From a virus: a stretch of DNA of 64,000 nt. Shown here one piece after another: positions 16,147-25,227 of this stretch (positions are counted from its first letter, which is position 1; every line of letters starts with the position of its first letter). The stretch is taken from positions 1 to 64,000 of the IMG/VR virus record IMGVR_UViG_3300034374_011021; one strand, given 5' to 3'. The notes beneath the pieces are model-generated. The model searched no databases. It was not told where the DNA came from and saw nothing but the letters and a program-made list of their open reading frames with translations. Made by a program: the position numbers and the translations under genes.

Positions 16147-17446
16147 CTATTTTTTCTAATTTAGGTAATTGAATTTTATTTAATTTAGGTATTTCTAATT
16201 TTATTTCTTTTGGAAATTCAGGAAGATGATTAGTTAAAATTTGATCTATTTTATCTTTCATCTTATCCCAACTAAATTCATTTTTAGTTTTTTCAGCTTG
16301 TTTTTTAGCTCCTTCAGTATATTTTTTATAGTTATCAAAAATATCTTTTAGGTAAAATCCTACTTCAGTATGATCAGGACTAAACCATTGAGAGTCAGAT
16401 AATAAGAATTGATTAGCTGCACTTGGATGAACATTAGTTAATTGTCCTTTAACTAAAGTAACGAATTTAGGATCAAGAAAATCCATATGACCAGACCATC
16501 CTGTAGTTAGTAATGGTTTTTTACTTAAAGTAAATTCAAGTAATGGACGACCAAAACCTTCACCCTTAGTTAAACTAACCATAGCTTTTACTTTAGGATG
16601 ATTATAAAGTTCATTCATTTCTTCATCACTTAATTCTCCATTTAAAACATAAACATTAGGTAAATTTTTAGAATTTACTGTTTTAGCTATTTTTTTAATT
16701 TTCTTAATTACTTCTTCTCTATCAAGATATGAAGAACCAACTTGAGATGTTTTTAAGATTAATGCTGGTCTATTGGTTTTATTTTTGAATACTTCAAAAA
16801 ATGCTTTAACTAACAAACCTACATTTTTTCTATCCTCTCCTAAGTCACCTTGAATCCAATGACCTACAAATAAGTAAGCGAATTTTTCTTTAATGTTTCT
16901 TAACTCAGATAAATTATCTTCATAAGTACCATAACTAAGATGTTTGTAAATGTCTAAATCTGCTCCTTCAAACAATACTTCCATTGGTTTTGACAATTCA
17001 ATCTCACCTTCTAAAGCATTAGTTTGTTTATTTCTTTTTTCAAATTTAGAGTTTTGGAAAACTTTTTTAGAATGTTCTGAAGAAACAATATTTAAATCCA
17101 TTCTATTGCATCCATCAATCCATTCCCCTGCACAAACAGTTGTTTCAATACCAGCTGTAAAACCAATATTAAATTTACCTACTCTTTGAAATTCATTAGG
17201 TACAGTAACTTGAGCCCAAATATCAGGCTGTCTAGTTAATTGATTACCTGGTAATGTTTTTTCTAAAAGAAATTCCCATTCTGGATTGTCTTTACAGAAT
17301 CCAAAAGGTGTATTGCCCCAACGCTGAGACATTAACATTACTTCGTATTTATCAGTTTCAATAATGGCTTTAACTAAATCTCTTGCTCTGGCGCCATAGC
17401 CACTATAGGTGTCAAAAGGAGAACTTATTACAAATAACGGTTTCAT
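16139..17446 (-). CDS. Family 4 (GT-B) glycosyltransferase
   Basis: The N-terminus SSPFDTYSGYGARARDLV is the glycine-rich first loop of GT-B enzymes. In the C-terminal domain, VSLTKGEGFGRPLLEF has the E-G-F-G-x-P-x-x-E motif that binds the nucleotide sugar. 435 residues is a normal length. A Pro/Lys-rich repeat ends the protein (IKLEIPKLNKIQLPKL). It overlaps the next GT4 gene by one base; the pair could add successive sugars. Confidence 0.8.
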   Translation of the reverse strand: MKPLFVISSPFDTYSGYGARARDLVKAIIETDKYEVMLMSQRWGNTPFGFCKDNPEWEFLLEKTLPGNQLTRQPDIWAQVTVPNEFQRVGKFNIGFTAGIETTVCAGEWIDGCNRMDLNIVSSEHSKKVFQNSKFEKRNKQTNALEGEIELSKPMEVLFEGADLDIYKHLSYGTYEDNLSELRNIKEKFAYLFVGHWIQGDLGEDRKNVGLLVKAFFEVFKNKTNRPALILKTSQVGSSYLDREEVIKKIKKIAKTVNSKNLPNVYVLNGELSDEEMNELYNHPKVKAMVSLTKGEGFGRPLLEFTLSKKPLLTTGWSGHMDFLDPKFVTLVKGQLTNVHPSAANQFLLSDSQWFSPDHTEVGFYLKDIFDNYKKYTEGAKKQAEKTKNEFSWDKMKDKIDQILTNHLPEFPKEIKLEIPKLNKIQLPKLEKIDG

Positions 17447-18882
17447 TAATATAACAATTTATGATTTATAACTCTATCAGGATAAGTATTTACATTTATT
17501 AATTCATATTTTTCTCTTGGTTCCCAAGTATTAAATAATTCATTTATAGAGTCCATCACTCTTTCAGCTTGATGATAAGAGGTAAAACCTGCTTCATCAC
17601 TTAAGGCCCATTCTCTACCTTTAAAACCTTTTGATTGTCTTTCTTCTTTAGTTAAAGAATAAACATTCATAATTTGTTCAGCAGCATCTTCTGGTCTACA
17701 AGTGTCGTCCCAAATATAAGGTGTTGGTGGTGAACCAACTAATGTTCTTGAGGTTGGATAAACTGGAAATGCCCACTCACCATGTTTTTTATATTTTCCA
17801 GTATGGTTTGATGGTACATCAGCACTTGGAGTAAACCAATTACCCTCCTCATCTTCAAATCTCATTTGATCTTGCATACCACCAGTTACATTAGCAATAA
17901 TTAAATTACCAGCTAAAATAGCTTCAGTAATACTCAAACCCCATCCTTCATTTGAAGTTAATAATATTTGAGCATCTGTACTATTATATAAGTAATTCAT
18001 TTGTTCTGGGTTGAATTTAGCATCTGTAAATTCTACATTATAATGATCTTCATTTAAAAGTAATTCAATCACTGCTTCCAAATCAGTACCATGCTCTAAT
18101 GATCTTTCAGTATGTAAAATCAAACAACATTTTTTAGCTTGTTCTTTAGGTAAGTTATCAATGAAATATCTATAAGCCAAAATAGTATCAGGAATTTGTT
18201 TACGCCTAATGTTTCTAGAATTAAACAATAAAGCGAAATCATATTCTTTACCTTTAAATAATTTGTTTTTAAACTCTAATAGTTTAGGATCTTTTTTATC
18301 TAAAGGTTTAAACACATTATGATTTAATCCATGAGGAATATATTTAAGAAGTTTTTTATCAGCTTTATCACCTAACACAAGTCTATTAATGTTTACTGTT
18401 TGTTTTGAAATACCCATTAATAAATCACAAGCTTCATAATATGGTTTATTATAAAGTGGAGCAGGATAATCATCCCAAATGTTTAAATAAACAATAGGAA
18501 TTTTTCTTCTAATTTCATTTTCCATTTGGAACAACCAAATATAATAACGAGGATCAGTGATCATCATTATAGCATCTGGTTTCTCAAATTCAATTAATTG
18601 TCTTAAAAAATCAGGATTACCATATCCACTAACGGGATACATTATAACTGATGAATCTTTTAAGCCATTTACTTCATTAGTTGATTGAGATAAATCTAAT
18701 CTTTTACCTTCCTCATTATGTTTAACAGCTCCTCCTACACTTACCCAATTAAAATGATGGGCTGTATGAATTACAATTTCTCTCGCTACAGTAGCAATTC
18801 CTGAGTGAACTCTTAAATCATCAGAGATAAAAACAATTTTTTTCCTCTTCTCAGGAGGAAGATATTCAAAACGTGATTCCAT
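17446..18882 (-). CDS. Family 4 (GT-B) glycosyltransferase
   Basis: FISDDLRVHSGIATVAREI is the N-terminal loop, and LLTSNEGWGLSITEAILAG in the C-terminal domain is the E-x7-E donor-binding motif of GT4 enzymes. 478 residues includes an insertion near DEEGNWFTPSADVP. It is the first large gene of the operon, 2 bases after the small RHH-like gene. Donor sugar cannot be told. Confidence 0.8.
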   Translation of the reverse strand: MESRFEYLPPEKRKKIVFISDDLRVHSGIATVAREIVIHTAHHFNWVSVGGAVKHNEEGKRLDLSQSTNEVNGLKDSSVIMYPVSGYGNPDFLRQLIEFEKPDAIMMITDPRYYIWLFQMENEIRRKIPIVYLNIWDDYPAPLYNKPYYEACDLLMGISKQTVNINRLVLGDKADKKLLKYIPHGLNHNVFKPLDKKDPKLLEFKNKLFKGKEYDFALLFNSRNIRRKQIPDTILAYRYFIDNLPKEQAKKCCLILHTERSLEHGTDLEAVIELLLNEDHYNVEFTDAKFNPEQMNYLYNSTDAQILLTSNEGWGLSITEAILAGNLIIANVTGGMQDQMRFEDEEGNWFTPSADVPSNHTGKYKKHGEWAFPVYPTSRTLVGSPPTPYIWDDTCRPEDAAEQIMNVYSLTKEERQSKGFKGREWALSDEAGFTSYHQAERVMDSINELFNTWEPREKYELINVNTYPDRVINHKLLY

Positions 18883-18884
18883 TT

Positions 18885-19076
18885 TTAATCTTTAATTTCT
18901 AAGTTGTTATGTGAGTGTACTTTTTTTCTAAAATCTTCATCTGTAAGATACAAATGAATAGTGCGGTCTGCAAGTTTTTGTAAAGAAAATTTGTACTTAA
19001 CACATGCAATCTTGAAATTGTCAAATAACTCACTCTGTACTTTAACAGAGGTTAATGTCATATCTTTTTTACTCAT
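18885..19076 (-). CDS. Small ribbon-helix-helix-like protein
   Basis: In this 63-residue protein, MTLTSVKVQSELFDNFKIA could be a ribbon strand and first helix, followed by FSLQKLADRTIHLYL as second helix, the shape of RHH DNA-binding proteins. It is the first gene of the glycan operon, directly after a candidate promoter, so it may regulate the operon. This is inference from shape and position. Confidence 0.55.
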   Translation of the reverse strand: MSKKDMTLTSVKVQSELFDNFKIACVKYKFSLQKLADRTIHLYLTDEDFRKKVHSHNNLEIKD

Positions 19077-19102
19077 AGCTTTTATTAATTTAATATCGTA
19101 TA

Positions 19103-19110
19103 TAAATATA
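19103..19110 (-). promoter_or_regulatory. Candidate promoter of the glycan operon
   Basis: The minus strand has TATATTTA at 19110-19103 within AATATATTTATATAC, 27 bases before the ATG at 19076. No TTTG lies 20 bases upstream, so it resembles the second promoter class. Confidence 0.4.
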
Positions 19111-19120
19111 TTGGGATCTA

Positions 19121-20074
19121 CTAAGATACGCCTTTATTACATAATTCTTTGCGATCTTTAAAAGGACAAAATCTACAATTCCAATCACTAGCATTTGGTT
19201 CATATTGTTTATTTTTATAAGAACCATCATTGTTAAATACTTCCTCTATAAATCCTTTAATTGTATTAGTTGCTTTATTAATCTTTACTTTACCACTTGC
19301 TGGTTTAAATTCTTGTACTCTAGATATAGGGTAAGGTGAATCTTCCCATACTTTTCTTTTGACAATAAAAAATTCAATATCAATATTATCTTCAGAAACA
19401 CCAAACTGTTGAGCAAAAAACTTTTTATATAAAATTAATTGCATTTGTTTGATCTCATCTTTTTTAGCATAATCATCCCAACCTTTAGTAGATGTTTTAA
19501 TATCTAAAATTTTAAATTTATTAGTTGGTTCATGATATAATACTACATCAAGATATCCTCTATAGAATACATTTTTATATTCTGAATGAGGATTTAATGA
19601 TATGGGAATTTCACATCCTACTAAATACCAGCCTCGTTTACCAAAATAACCACCTCTGTTTTTCTTGATGTAGTTTATAATAGCTAAACCATCTTCAAAA
19701 AACTCCCTCATTTCAAATGAGTTAGAGAAATGAACATTTTTATTAGACTTATAGTCTTTTAAATAAACTTCTCTAAAACGGTCTTCAAAATACTCTTCTA
19801 TGTTGATACGGTCAGCTTCAGCCCCACTAACCTCATATATAGTTGTTATATAATGCTGTAATGCTTCATGTAACGCAGTTCCAAAAGTCATATGGATAGA
19901 CGATTCAGAAACATAATAGCCGTCTTTATATTGAAGACTCCATTTATGTGGACAAGCATTAAACATTGACAACTGACTATAAGAAATCGACTTTTCAAAA
20001 GCGTAATTGATTTCTTTAAGAGTATGCTGTTTGATTTGCTTTACAATAGCTGGTATTTTTTTCTTTTTACCCAC
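19121..20074 (-). CDS. Cas4/RecB-like PD-(D/E)XK nuclease
   Basis: SYSQLSMFNACPHKW holds the first cysteine of a Cas4-type Fe-S site, and NCRFCPFKDRKELC near the C-terminus holds the other three. YRGYLDVVL...FKILDIKTS gives the D...DxK nuclease core, followed by QMQLILY (the QxxxY motif). Such proteins are 5'-3' or mixed DNA exonucleases. It follows the clamp-loader group and could process phage DNA ends. The full layout in 317 residues suggests an intact enzyme. Confidence 0.8.
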   Translation of the reverse strand: MGKKKKIPAIVKQIKQHTLKEINYAFEKSISYSQLSMFNACPHKWSLQYKDGYYVSESSIHMTFGTALHEALQHYITTIYEVSGAEADRINIEEYFEDRFREVYLKDYKSNKNVHFSNSFEMREFFEDGLAIINYIKKNRGGYFGKRGWYLVGCEIPISLNPHSEYKNVFYRGYLDVVLYHEPTNKFKILDIKTSTKGWDDYAKKDEIKQMQLILYKKFFAQQFGVSEDNIDIEFFIVKRKVWEDSPYPISRVQEFKPASGKVKINKATNTIKGFIEEVFNNDGSYKNKQYEPNASDWNCRFCPFKDRKELCNKGVS

Positions 20075-20351
20075 CTAGTGTTTTTTTCAACTTCTCAAGA
20101 TATAAAATTCCATCCATTAGTTCTTCTTGAGCATTCTCAATCCATTCTAATACTGTGAAATCATTTCTATCTAAAGTATTGTTGTATTTTTTATAACCCA
20201 TTTCAGCTCTAGTATGAAATTTATTCATAACAGACTGGACAATAGAGTCAGGAGTAAAAGTTGCTTCTTCATATTGTCGTTTAGATTTCTCTAAAGCTTC
20301 AATTAATGAATCACTATGTGTGACTCCATAAATATCACTATTTTTTGTCAT
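20067..20351 (-). CDS. Conserved phage protein, possible MazG-like NTP-PPase
   Basis: The stretch FHTRAEMGYKKYNNTLDR followed by EWIENAQEELMDGILYLEKL resembles small phage proteins with an E-E-x-x-D-x-x-Y helix, as in all-alpha NTP pyrophosphohydrolases. A complete set of metal-binding residues is not evident, so activity is uncertain. The ATG is in the AAGTTATG context. It overlaps the nuclease gene by eight bases. Confidence 0.5.
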   Translation of the reverse strand: MTKNSDIYGVTHSDSLIEALEKSKRQYEEATFTPDSIVQSVMNKFHTRAEMGYKKYNNTLDRNDFTVLEWIENAQEELMDGILYLEKLKKTLGG

Positions 20352-20354
20352 AAC

Positions 20355-20558
20355 TTATCTTGGAAAATACTTATTAATAATATCTAATTGATCTTGATAT
20401 TTAGCTACTTGTTCTAATTCCATTTCAATAGCTTCAATAATGTCTGGATGTTCTCCTACCCCAACTGGGTTAGAAAGATAGACTTCAATATTGGCTAAAT
20501 GTTTGTCAACATGACCTTGAGCATGTGATTTTACAGCGTCAATAATTTTTCCTCTCAT
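20355..20558 (-). CDS. Conserved hypothetical 67-residue phage protein
   Basis: The product MRGKIIDAVKSHAQGHVDKH...NPVGVGEHPDI is of a kind found repeatedly in myophages beside replication genes; its function is not known to me. It is helical with a conserved-looking NPVGxGEH loop. Four-base overlap with the gp62-like gene points to shared translation. Confidence 0.6.
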   Translation of the reverse strand: MRGKIIDAVKSHAQGHVDKHLANIEVYLSNPVGVGEHPDIIEAIEMELEQVAKYQDQLDIINKYFPR

Positions 20559-20974
20559 TTTATTTCTTTTAATAACTTTTTAATTTCTTTTTCATTAACT
20601 CCTGATTTTTCAAGAACATGTTCTATCCCTTCTCGTTTTAGAAGATAAATATAATCTTCAGCTTCTCCAAGTGAAACAACATAATAATCAGCTATGTATT
20701 TTAATAAATCAATATTAGGTCTCTTCTTAGATGATTTAATATATTTTAGGAACACATTCTTTTTAGGTAACATAGTACAGTAATATTTATAAGTTTTTTC
20801 TTTTTCAGGATAAGGGATTCTTTGGCCGTAATTTGCAACCTCAGTGTATCCTTCATACATACTTACAAATCTATGAACCATGTAAGAATTAAATGATTCT
20901 CGCTGGCCTTCTGTAAAAGATGACCAAGGTTTTTTATCTGTTGTGATTTGTTTTAACCAATCAAAGATTGTCAT
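20555..20974 (-). CDS. Clamp-loader small subunit, gp62-like
   Basis: The 139-residue protein starts MTIFDWLKQITTDKKPWSSF and continues with FNSYMVHRFVSM. This FDWL...PW..F...FN.YM.NRF.SM layout is that of T4 gp62-type subunits of cyanophage and other T4-like viruses. It would join the ATPase subunit (21390-22331) to load the sliding clamp. Position near that gene supports the call; two small genes lie between them. Confidence 0.75.
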   Translation of the reverse strand: MTIFDWLKQITTDKKPWSSFTEGQRESFNSYMVHRFVSMYEGYTEVANYGQRIPYPEKEKTYKYYCTMLPKKNVFLKYIKSSKKRPNIDLLKYIADYYVVSLGEAEDYIYLLKREGIEHVLEKSGVNEKEIKKLLKEIK

Positions 20975-21206
20975 TTGAATATTCTTCCCTTAATTCTTTA
21001 GGTAAAGTTTCAGTCAAAATTTCTCCTGTTTCAGCATCATAAAATACTGGGATAGGTACTAAAGCATCTTCTTCAGCTCCTACTATAAATTTAGATACTT
21101 TACGAATAATAATTCCTTGACTCCATACTTTTTTACCAGTTGAAGTTTCTACTGATGTTGTCTTAGACAAATCAATGTTAATGTTCATTTGTTGTTGATT
21201 TTTCAT
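20961..21206 (-). CDS. Hypothetical 81-residue protein
   Basis: Begins MKNQQQMNINIDLSKTTSVE and contains FYDAETGEILTETLPKELRE. It is predicted beta-rich at the N-terminus with an acidic tail. It overlaps the gp62-like gene by 14 bases and the membrane-protein gene by 29. No family is recognised. Confidence 0.55.
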   Translation of the reverse strand: MKNQQQMNINIDLSKTTSVETSTGKKVWSQGIIIRKVSKFIVGAEEDALVPIPVFYDAETGEILTETLPKELREEYSNDNL

Positions 21207-21393
21207 TTTGTTTTTGTTGTTTATAATCTAAAATAAATCCTATTAATACTATAATGTTCATACCCATACTCATAATAATTTCATGTATATCTTGATAAAT
21301 TGTTGTCATTAAATGAACATGACCTACCATCCAGAAAGGTATTGCTAAGTTTTGACTAATCCAAATTAATAGGAACTTTAGGAATTGTCTCAT
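21178..21393 (-). CDS. Small membrane protein, 71 residues
   Basis: Two hydrophobic segments (about residues 4-25 and 39-56, including MNIIVLIGFIL) would cross the membrane, followed by a charged Q/K/E tail. It is placed between the two clamp-loader genes with overlaps at both ends. A true coding gene is likely because of the spacing; its job is unknown. Confidence 0.55.
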   Translation of the reverse strand: MRQFLKFLLIWISQNLAIPFWMVGHVHLMTTIYQDIHEIIMSMGMNIIVLIGFILDYKQQKQNEKSTTNEH

Positions 21394-22331
21394 AATACTC
21401 TTTTTTCAATAACAGCTAATATTCGAGAAATTAAAGCCATTACATTTATCTCTTTATCAATTCTAAAATTAGAATGATATTGATACTCTTCAATATAAAT
21501 AATTACTTCACCAGCATTAGTAGAAGCATATTTATCTATATTATCAAATAAAAATCTAAATAAGTCCTCATAATCATTAACTCCAGAGTCAGCTATAATT
21601 TGTCTAATGTTATTAAACGACTTAGAACTTGGTTTACATAATTCCATGAGGACTTTATTTTTGTAGTTACTAGACACTAATATGTCTTTATCAATGGATA
21701 TTTCACCATTATTAACACTCATTTGTAATGTATTTAACATTTTACGAATGTCAGGATAAAATTGATTAACTACTAGTTTTAAATCATCTAAACCAATTTC
21801 AACTTCTTCTTGTTTAAGAATATCACTAACATGTGAAGCTACTTCTGATTTAGATGGAGGAACAATTTTTAAAACTTGACAACGAGACTGGAGCGGATCA
21901 ATAATACGCTCAATATAATTACAAGTTAAAATAAATCGAGTTGTTCTTGAAAATGTCTCAATAATGTTTCTTAACGACGCCTGAGCCTGTATAGTAAGGA
22001 AATCAGCCTCATCCAAGATGACAACTTTGAGCGGCTTAAAAGACGCCACAGACGAGAAACCCTGGACCTTATCCCTAATAGTATCAATACCACGTTCATC
22101 GGAAGCATTAATATAGAGATAATCGCAATTAAGATTGTTAACAATAAGTTTAGCAAGAGTAGTTTTACCAGTACCGGCTGTGCCGTAGAAAATAAAATTT
22201 TGAATATCATTTTGTTCTAGATACTTAGAAATAGTACCTTTAATTTGTTCGTTTCCTACATATGTAGAAAGATCTTGAGAACGATACTTTTCAACCCATA
22301 GGGTATGTTGTTTAGAGCTGGTAGTCACCAT
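21390..22331 (-). CDS. Clamp-loader ATPase subunit, gp44-like
   Basis: An AAA+ protein of 313 residues. EKYRSQDLSTYVGNE is the usual RFC/gp44 opening, FYGTAGTGKTTLAKLI the Walker A, ILDEADFLT the Walker B and LQSRCQVLKI contains the SRC arginine-finger motif. It opens the sliding clamp (25728-26468) and loads it on primed DNA with the gp62-like partner. Its ATG overlaps the following small gene's end by 20 bases. Confidence 0.9.
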   Translation of the reverse strand: MVTTSSKQHTLWVEKYRSQDLSTYVGNEQIKGTISKYLEQNDIQNFIFYGTAGTGKTTLAKLIVNNLNCDYLYINASDERGIDTIRDKVQGFSSVASFKPLKVVILDEADFLTIQAQASLRNIIETFSRTTRFILTCNYIERIIDPLQSRCQVLKIVPPSKSEVASHVSDILKQEEVEIGLDDLKLVVNQFYPDIRKMLNTLQMSVNNGEISIDKDILVSSNYKNKVLMELCKPSSKSFNNIRQIIADSGVNDYEDLFRFLFDNIDKYASTNAGEVIIYIEEYQYHSNFRIDKEINVMALISRILAVIEKRVL

Positions 22332-22575
22332 ATATTGAATATTTTTTAGGTTCAGGTTCTTTAATTTCTACTTCATCTGTAAAGATAGCATAAAGTTTTC
22401 CTTGAGCCAAATCTAAACGAAAAGCAATAGGTTTATTATTCGCCACTTGATAAAACGCTTCTAAAGCGTCAGTTAAGGTGGGTTGAATTGCTTCAACCCC
22501 CTTTACTTTCCATCTATCACCTGGTGGCATTCGGTCTGCAATCTCTATTAGGTTTTCTATAACTTCTTTTTTCAT
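22312..22575 (-). CDS. Hypothetical 87-residue protein
   Basis: MKKEVIENLIEIADRMPPGDRWKVKG leads into a beta-rich half (FRLDLAQGKLYAIF). The N-terminal pattern is reminiscent of small phage proteins near clamp loaders. Start context is TTAAGTTATG. It overlaps neighbours on both sides (20 and 4 bases). Function unknown. Confidence 0.55.
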   Translation of the reverse strand: MKKEVIENLIEIADRMPPGDRWKVKGVEAIQPTLTDALEAFYQVANNKPIAFRLDLAQGKLYAIFTDEVEIKEPEPKKYSIYGDYQL

Positions 22576-22772
22576 AACTTAATTTGTGTTTTAAAGTAAG
22601 GCAGTATCACATCATAAGAATAATTTATAATACCTTTATCTGTTGTTTTAAGACTAAAGTAGATATTATGTTTAGGGTGAGTAGCTTGTGGTACAAAATG
22701 TACTCCTTTTATTTCAAAAAGTTCTTCTCCTATTGTTAATTTTTTTCCTATGAGTGATACTGCGTCTTGCAT
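22572..22772 (-). CDS. Hypothetical 66-residue protein
   Basis: MQDAVSLIGKKLTIGEELFEIKGVHFVPQ is followed by beta strands. It starts 6 bases after the GroEL stop, so it is the third gene of the GroES/GroEL transcript. Nothing in the sequence shows a function. Confidence 0.55.
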   Translation of the reverse strand: MQDAVSLIGKKLTIGEELFEIKGVHFVPQATHPKHNIYFSLKTTDKGIINYSYDVILPYFKTQIKL

Positions 22773-22778
22773 ACTTTA

Positions 22779-24392
22779 TTACATCATTCCCATCATGTCT
22801 CCAAACCCAGCATCATCTTTTTTATCCTCAGGTTTGTCAACAACAACTGCTTCTGTCAATAAGATAGTACCAGCTACTGAAGCTGCGTTCTCAAGAGCTG
22901 TACGAGTTACTTTAGCTGGATCAATTACTCCAATTTCTCTCATATCACAGAAATCTTCATCATTCAAATTAAATCCATACCAATAATCACCTCCTGTTGC
23001 TCCTGATAAGGCATTATATATATCTTCTTGTTCATAACCAGCATTGGCTAAAATTTTCTTAAATGGTTCAGCACAGGCATTATAAACAATTCGACCACCA
23101 ATAGTATTAAAATCACTAATACCATTTCGAGAGTGTAGCAAAGCCATTCCACCACCAGGTACAATACCTTCTTCAAGAGCGGCTTTAGTAGCTTGTAAAG
23201 CATCATCTACTCGGTCTTTCTTTTCTTTCATTTCAGCTTCTGTAAATCCACCTACATGAACAACAGCAACACCACCAATAAACTTAGCTAAACGTTCTTG
23301 TAATTTTTCTTTTTCATATGGAGAAACAGATTTATCAATTTGTGTTTGAAGTTCTTCAATACGTTCAGCAATTTTATCAGCATCACCTTTACCATCTACA
23401 ATAGTAGTTTCATCTTTACCTACAGTAACTACTCGAGCTTGACCAAACCAATCCCAACTAAATTTATCTAATTTCATACCTTTTTCAGTACTGAATACTT
23501 GGCCACCTGTCATGGTAGCAATGTCTTCAAGAATCAATTTACGACGGTCACCAAAGTCAGGGGCTTTAACTGCTACAACTTTTAAAATACCTCTTGCTTT
23601 GTTTACAATTAAAGTAGCTAATGCTTCACCATCAATATCTTCAGCAATCAATACTAAAGGTTTATTTTGGTTAGATACAGCTTCTAAAATAGGCAACAAC
23701 TCTTTTACTTGAGTAAAACGCTTATCGGCAATCAAAATCAAAGCATCATTTAAAGTAGTACTCATTGAGTTATTATCAGTCACAAAATAAGGTGATTTAT
23801 AACCTCTGTCAAACTGCATACCTTCTACTGTTTCAAGATATGTTTCACCATTTTTAGACTCTTCAATGAATACAACTCCCTCACGACCTACTTTTTGCAT
23901 TGCTGTAGCAATTAATTCTCCTACTTCAGAATCATTATTAGCTGAAATTGTTGCAATTTGTTTAAGTTGTTCCTCATCTGAAATATCTTCTTTAATTTCA
24001 TGACGTAGATGTTCAACTACTTCTTTTACTGCTTTATCAATACTACGTTTAATTTCAACAGCATTTTCTCCATGGTTAAGATACTTAAGACCTTGTTTAG
24101 CCATTTCACGAGCCAACAAAGTTGAAGTTGTAGTACCATCACCAGCATTATCAGCAGTCTTAATAGCTGCTTGTTTAACTAATTGTACACCCAATTCTTC
24201 AATTGGATCTTCTAAGGTAATTGATTTAGCTACTGTTACACCATCTTTAGTTGATTGTGGAATACCTCCGTTTGCAATAACTACATTTCGTCCATTAGGA
24301 CCAAGTGTTGATGTTACAGCATTAGCTAGTTTATCAATACCATTAATCATTTTTTCCCTTGCATCGGGACCAAATTCTATAATTTTACTCAT
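22779..24392 (-). CDS. groEL: Chaperonin GroEL
   Basis: A full-length 537-residue chaperonin. [34 protein letters not shown] (with the ATP-contacting Asp of GDGTT) and [23 protein letters not shown] are all present; the C-terminus ends GFGDMMGMM, a short version of the GGM tail. It would form the folding cage with the phage GroES encoded 1 base upstream. Phage chaperonins usually serve capsid or tail protein folding. Confidence 0.95.
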   Translation of the reverse strand: MSKIIEFGPDAREKMINGIDKLANAVTSTLGPNGRNVVIANGGIPQSTKDGVTVAKSITLEDPIEELGVQLVKQAAIKTADNAGDGTTTSTLLAREMAKQGLKYLNHGENAVEIKRSIDKAVKEVVEHLRHEIKEDISDEEQLKQIATISANNDSEVGELIATAMQKVGREGVVFIEESKNGETYLETVEGMQFDRGYKSPYFVTDNNSMSTTLNDALILIADKRFTQVKELLPILEAVSNQNKPLVLIAEDIDGEALATLIVNKARGILKVVAVKAPDFGDRRKLILEDIATMTGGQVFSTEKGMKLDKFSWDWFGQARVVTVGKDETTIVDGKGDADKIAERIEELQTQIDKSVSPYEKEKLQERLAKFIGGVAVVHVGGFTEAEMKEKKDRVDDALQATKAALEEGIVPGGGMALLHSRNGISDFNTIGGRIVYNACAEPFKKILANAGYEQEDIYNALSGATGGDYWYGFNLNDEDFCDMREIGVIDPAKVTRTALENAASVAGTILLTEAVVVDKPEDKKDDAGFGDMMGMM

Positions 24393-24393
24393 A

Positions 24394-24681
24394 TTACTTA
24401 TTTATTTTTGCTAAAACTTGATTTTCAGGACCCAACCAATACTCTTCACCTTCATACTCCATTTTACTAAAACCCATAGTAGGTAATACTACTGTATCTC
24501 CTACTTTAAGTACAGTTTCAACTAAAGTACCATTAGCTGAATAGTAACCAGGTCCAACTGCTACTACTTCTGCTAATTTATTTTTTTCATTCCCTAGGTC
24601 AGGGACAATAATTCCACCATATGAGGTTTCTTCTTCCTCAACAGGTTTTACAATAACTGCATTATAAATTGCTTCTAACAT
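24394..24681 (-). CDS. groES: Co-chaperonin GroES
   Basis: The 95-residue length is that of GroES. VIVKPVEEEETSYGGIIVPD spans the mobile loop that docks on GroEL, and VGPGYY...LKVGDTVVLP is the typical core. It stands between a 97-residue gene and groEL, with one base between the two chaperonin genes. The promoter for all of them is probably at 24983-25014. Confidence 0.95.
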   Translation of the reverse strand: MLEAIYNAVIVKPVEEEETSYGGIIVPDLGNEKNKLAEVVAVGPGYYSANGTLVETVLKVGDTVVLPTMGFSKMEYEGEEYWLGPENQVLAKINK

Positions 24682-24684
24682 ATT

Positions 24685-24978
24685 TTAAAAATTTAATATT
24701 TTATTTAGTTTTTCAGTAACAGTATTATACTCATCCATATAGTCTCTTAAAGACTCATATGATTGACTATTTACTTTTTCATTAATAACTGTTTTTAAAG
24801 CTGTACTTACTCTACTATAATGACCTATAGTTTTTACATACTCTGTAGTAGAGTCAGTGTAACGAGCATCAGGCGTAACTTTAACATTAACAGTAACATT
24901 GTTGTCATCAACTGAAAGGAAATAAGGTTCCATTTCAGGGTCAGTGATAGTACGTGTGTATTCTTTTTCTTTAGCCAT
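24685..24978 (-). CDS. Hypothetical 97-residue protein leading the chaperonin operon
   Basis: Starts MAKEKEYTRTITDPEMEPYF, with beta-rich DDNNVTVNVKVTPD and a helical C-terminus. It is the first gene after a near-consensus promoter and precedes groES by 3 bases. It could be a client-specific adaptor, but nothing in the sequence proves this. Confidence 0.6.
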   Translation of the reverse strand: MAKEKEYTRTITDPEMEPYFLSVDDNNVTVNVKVTPDARYTDSTTEYVKTIGHYSRVSTALKTVINEKVNSQSYESLRDYMDEYNTVTEKLNKILNF

Positions 24979-24982
24979 AACT

Positions 24983-25014
24983 ATAATTTAACATAATTTT
25001 TTTAATTGTCCAAA
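24983..25014 (-). promoter_or_regulatory. Promoter of the groES-groEL operon
   Basis: TTTG at 25014-25011, 20 bases, TAAATTAT at 24990-24983 on the minus strand, 5 bases before the ATG at 24978. The -33 box lies in the 3' end of the preceding 65-residue gene. Confidence 0.6.
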
Positions 25015-25199
25015 CTTTCCTCAATTATTTGAGCTTCTTCTATTAATCTAACAAACCAATACATTCCATCTTTTCTAAATACATCTGTACAATGATGTTT
25101 AATTCTCATCTTTTCAGTGTCAATTTGTTTTGTTTCAGGTTCTTGATGAATTACCTGATAAAGAATATCATTATTAGTTTTGATTAAATGCATTTTCAT
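25002..25199 (-). CDS. Hypothetical 65-residue protein
   Basis: MKMHLIKTNNDILYQVIHQEPE opens a small beta-rich protein (MYWFVRLIEEAQII). Its ATG follows within 6 bases one arm of the inverted repeat around the HSP20 gene. Function unknown. Confidence 0.55.
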   Translation of the reverse strand: MKMHLIKTNNDILYQVIHQEPETKQIDTEKMRIKHHCTDVFRKDGMYWFVRLIEEAQIIEESLDN

Positions 25200-25204
25200 A
25201 ACTT

Positions 25205-25218
25205 AGTGAAACCTTAGG
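25205..25218. repeat. 14-bp inverted repeat, downstream arm
   Basis: AGTGAAACCTTAGG on the plus strand, the exact reverse complement of 25695-25708. The pair brackets the HSP20 gene at distances of 9 and 32 bases, so the mRNA ends could pair. Confidence 0.7.
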
Positions 25219-25227
25219 AGAACGGTT

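Noticed and set aside
21971-22210. Second minus-strand frame inside the clamp-loader gene
   Set aside because: Overlaps the Walker A and B region in another frame; the Leu/Arg-rich product looks like a shadow of the real gene.
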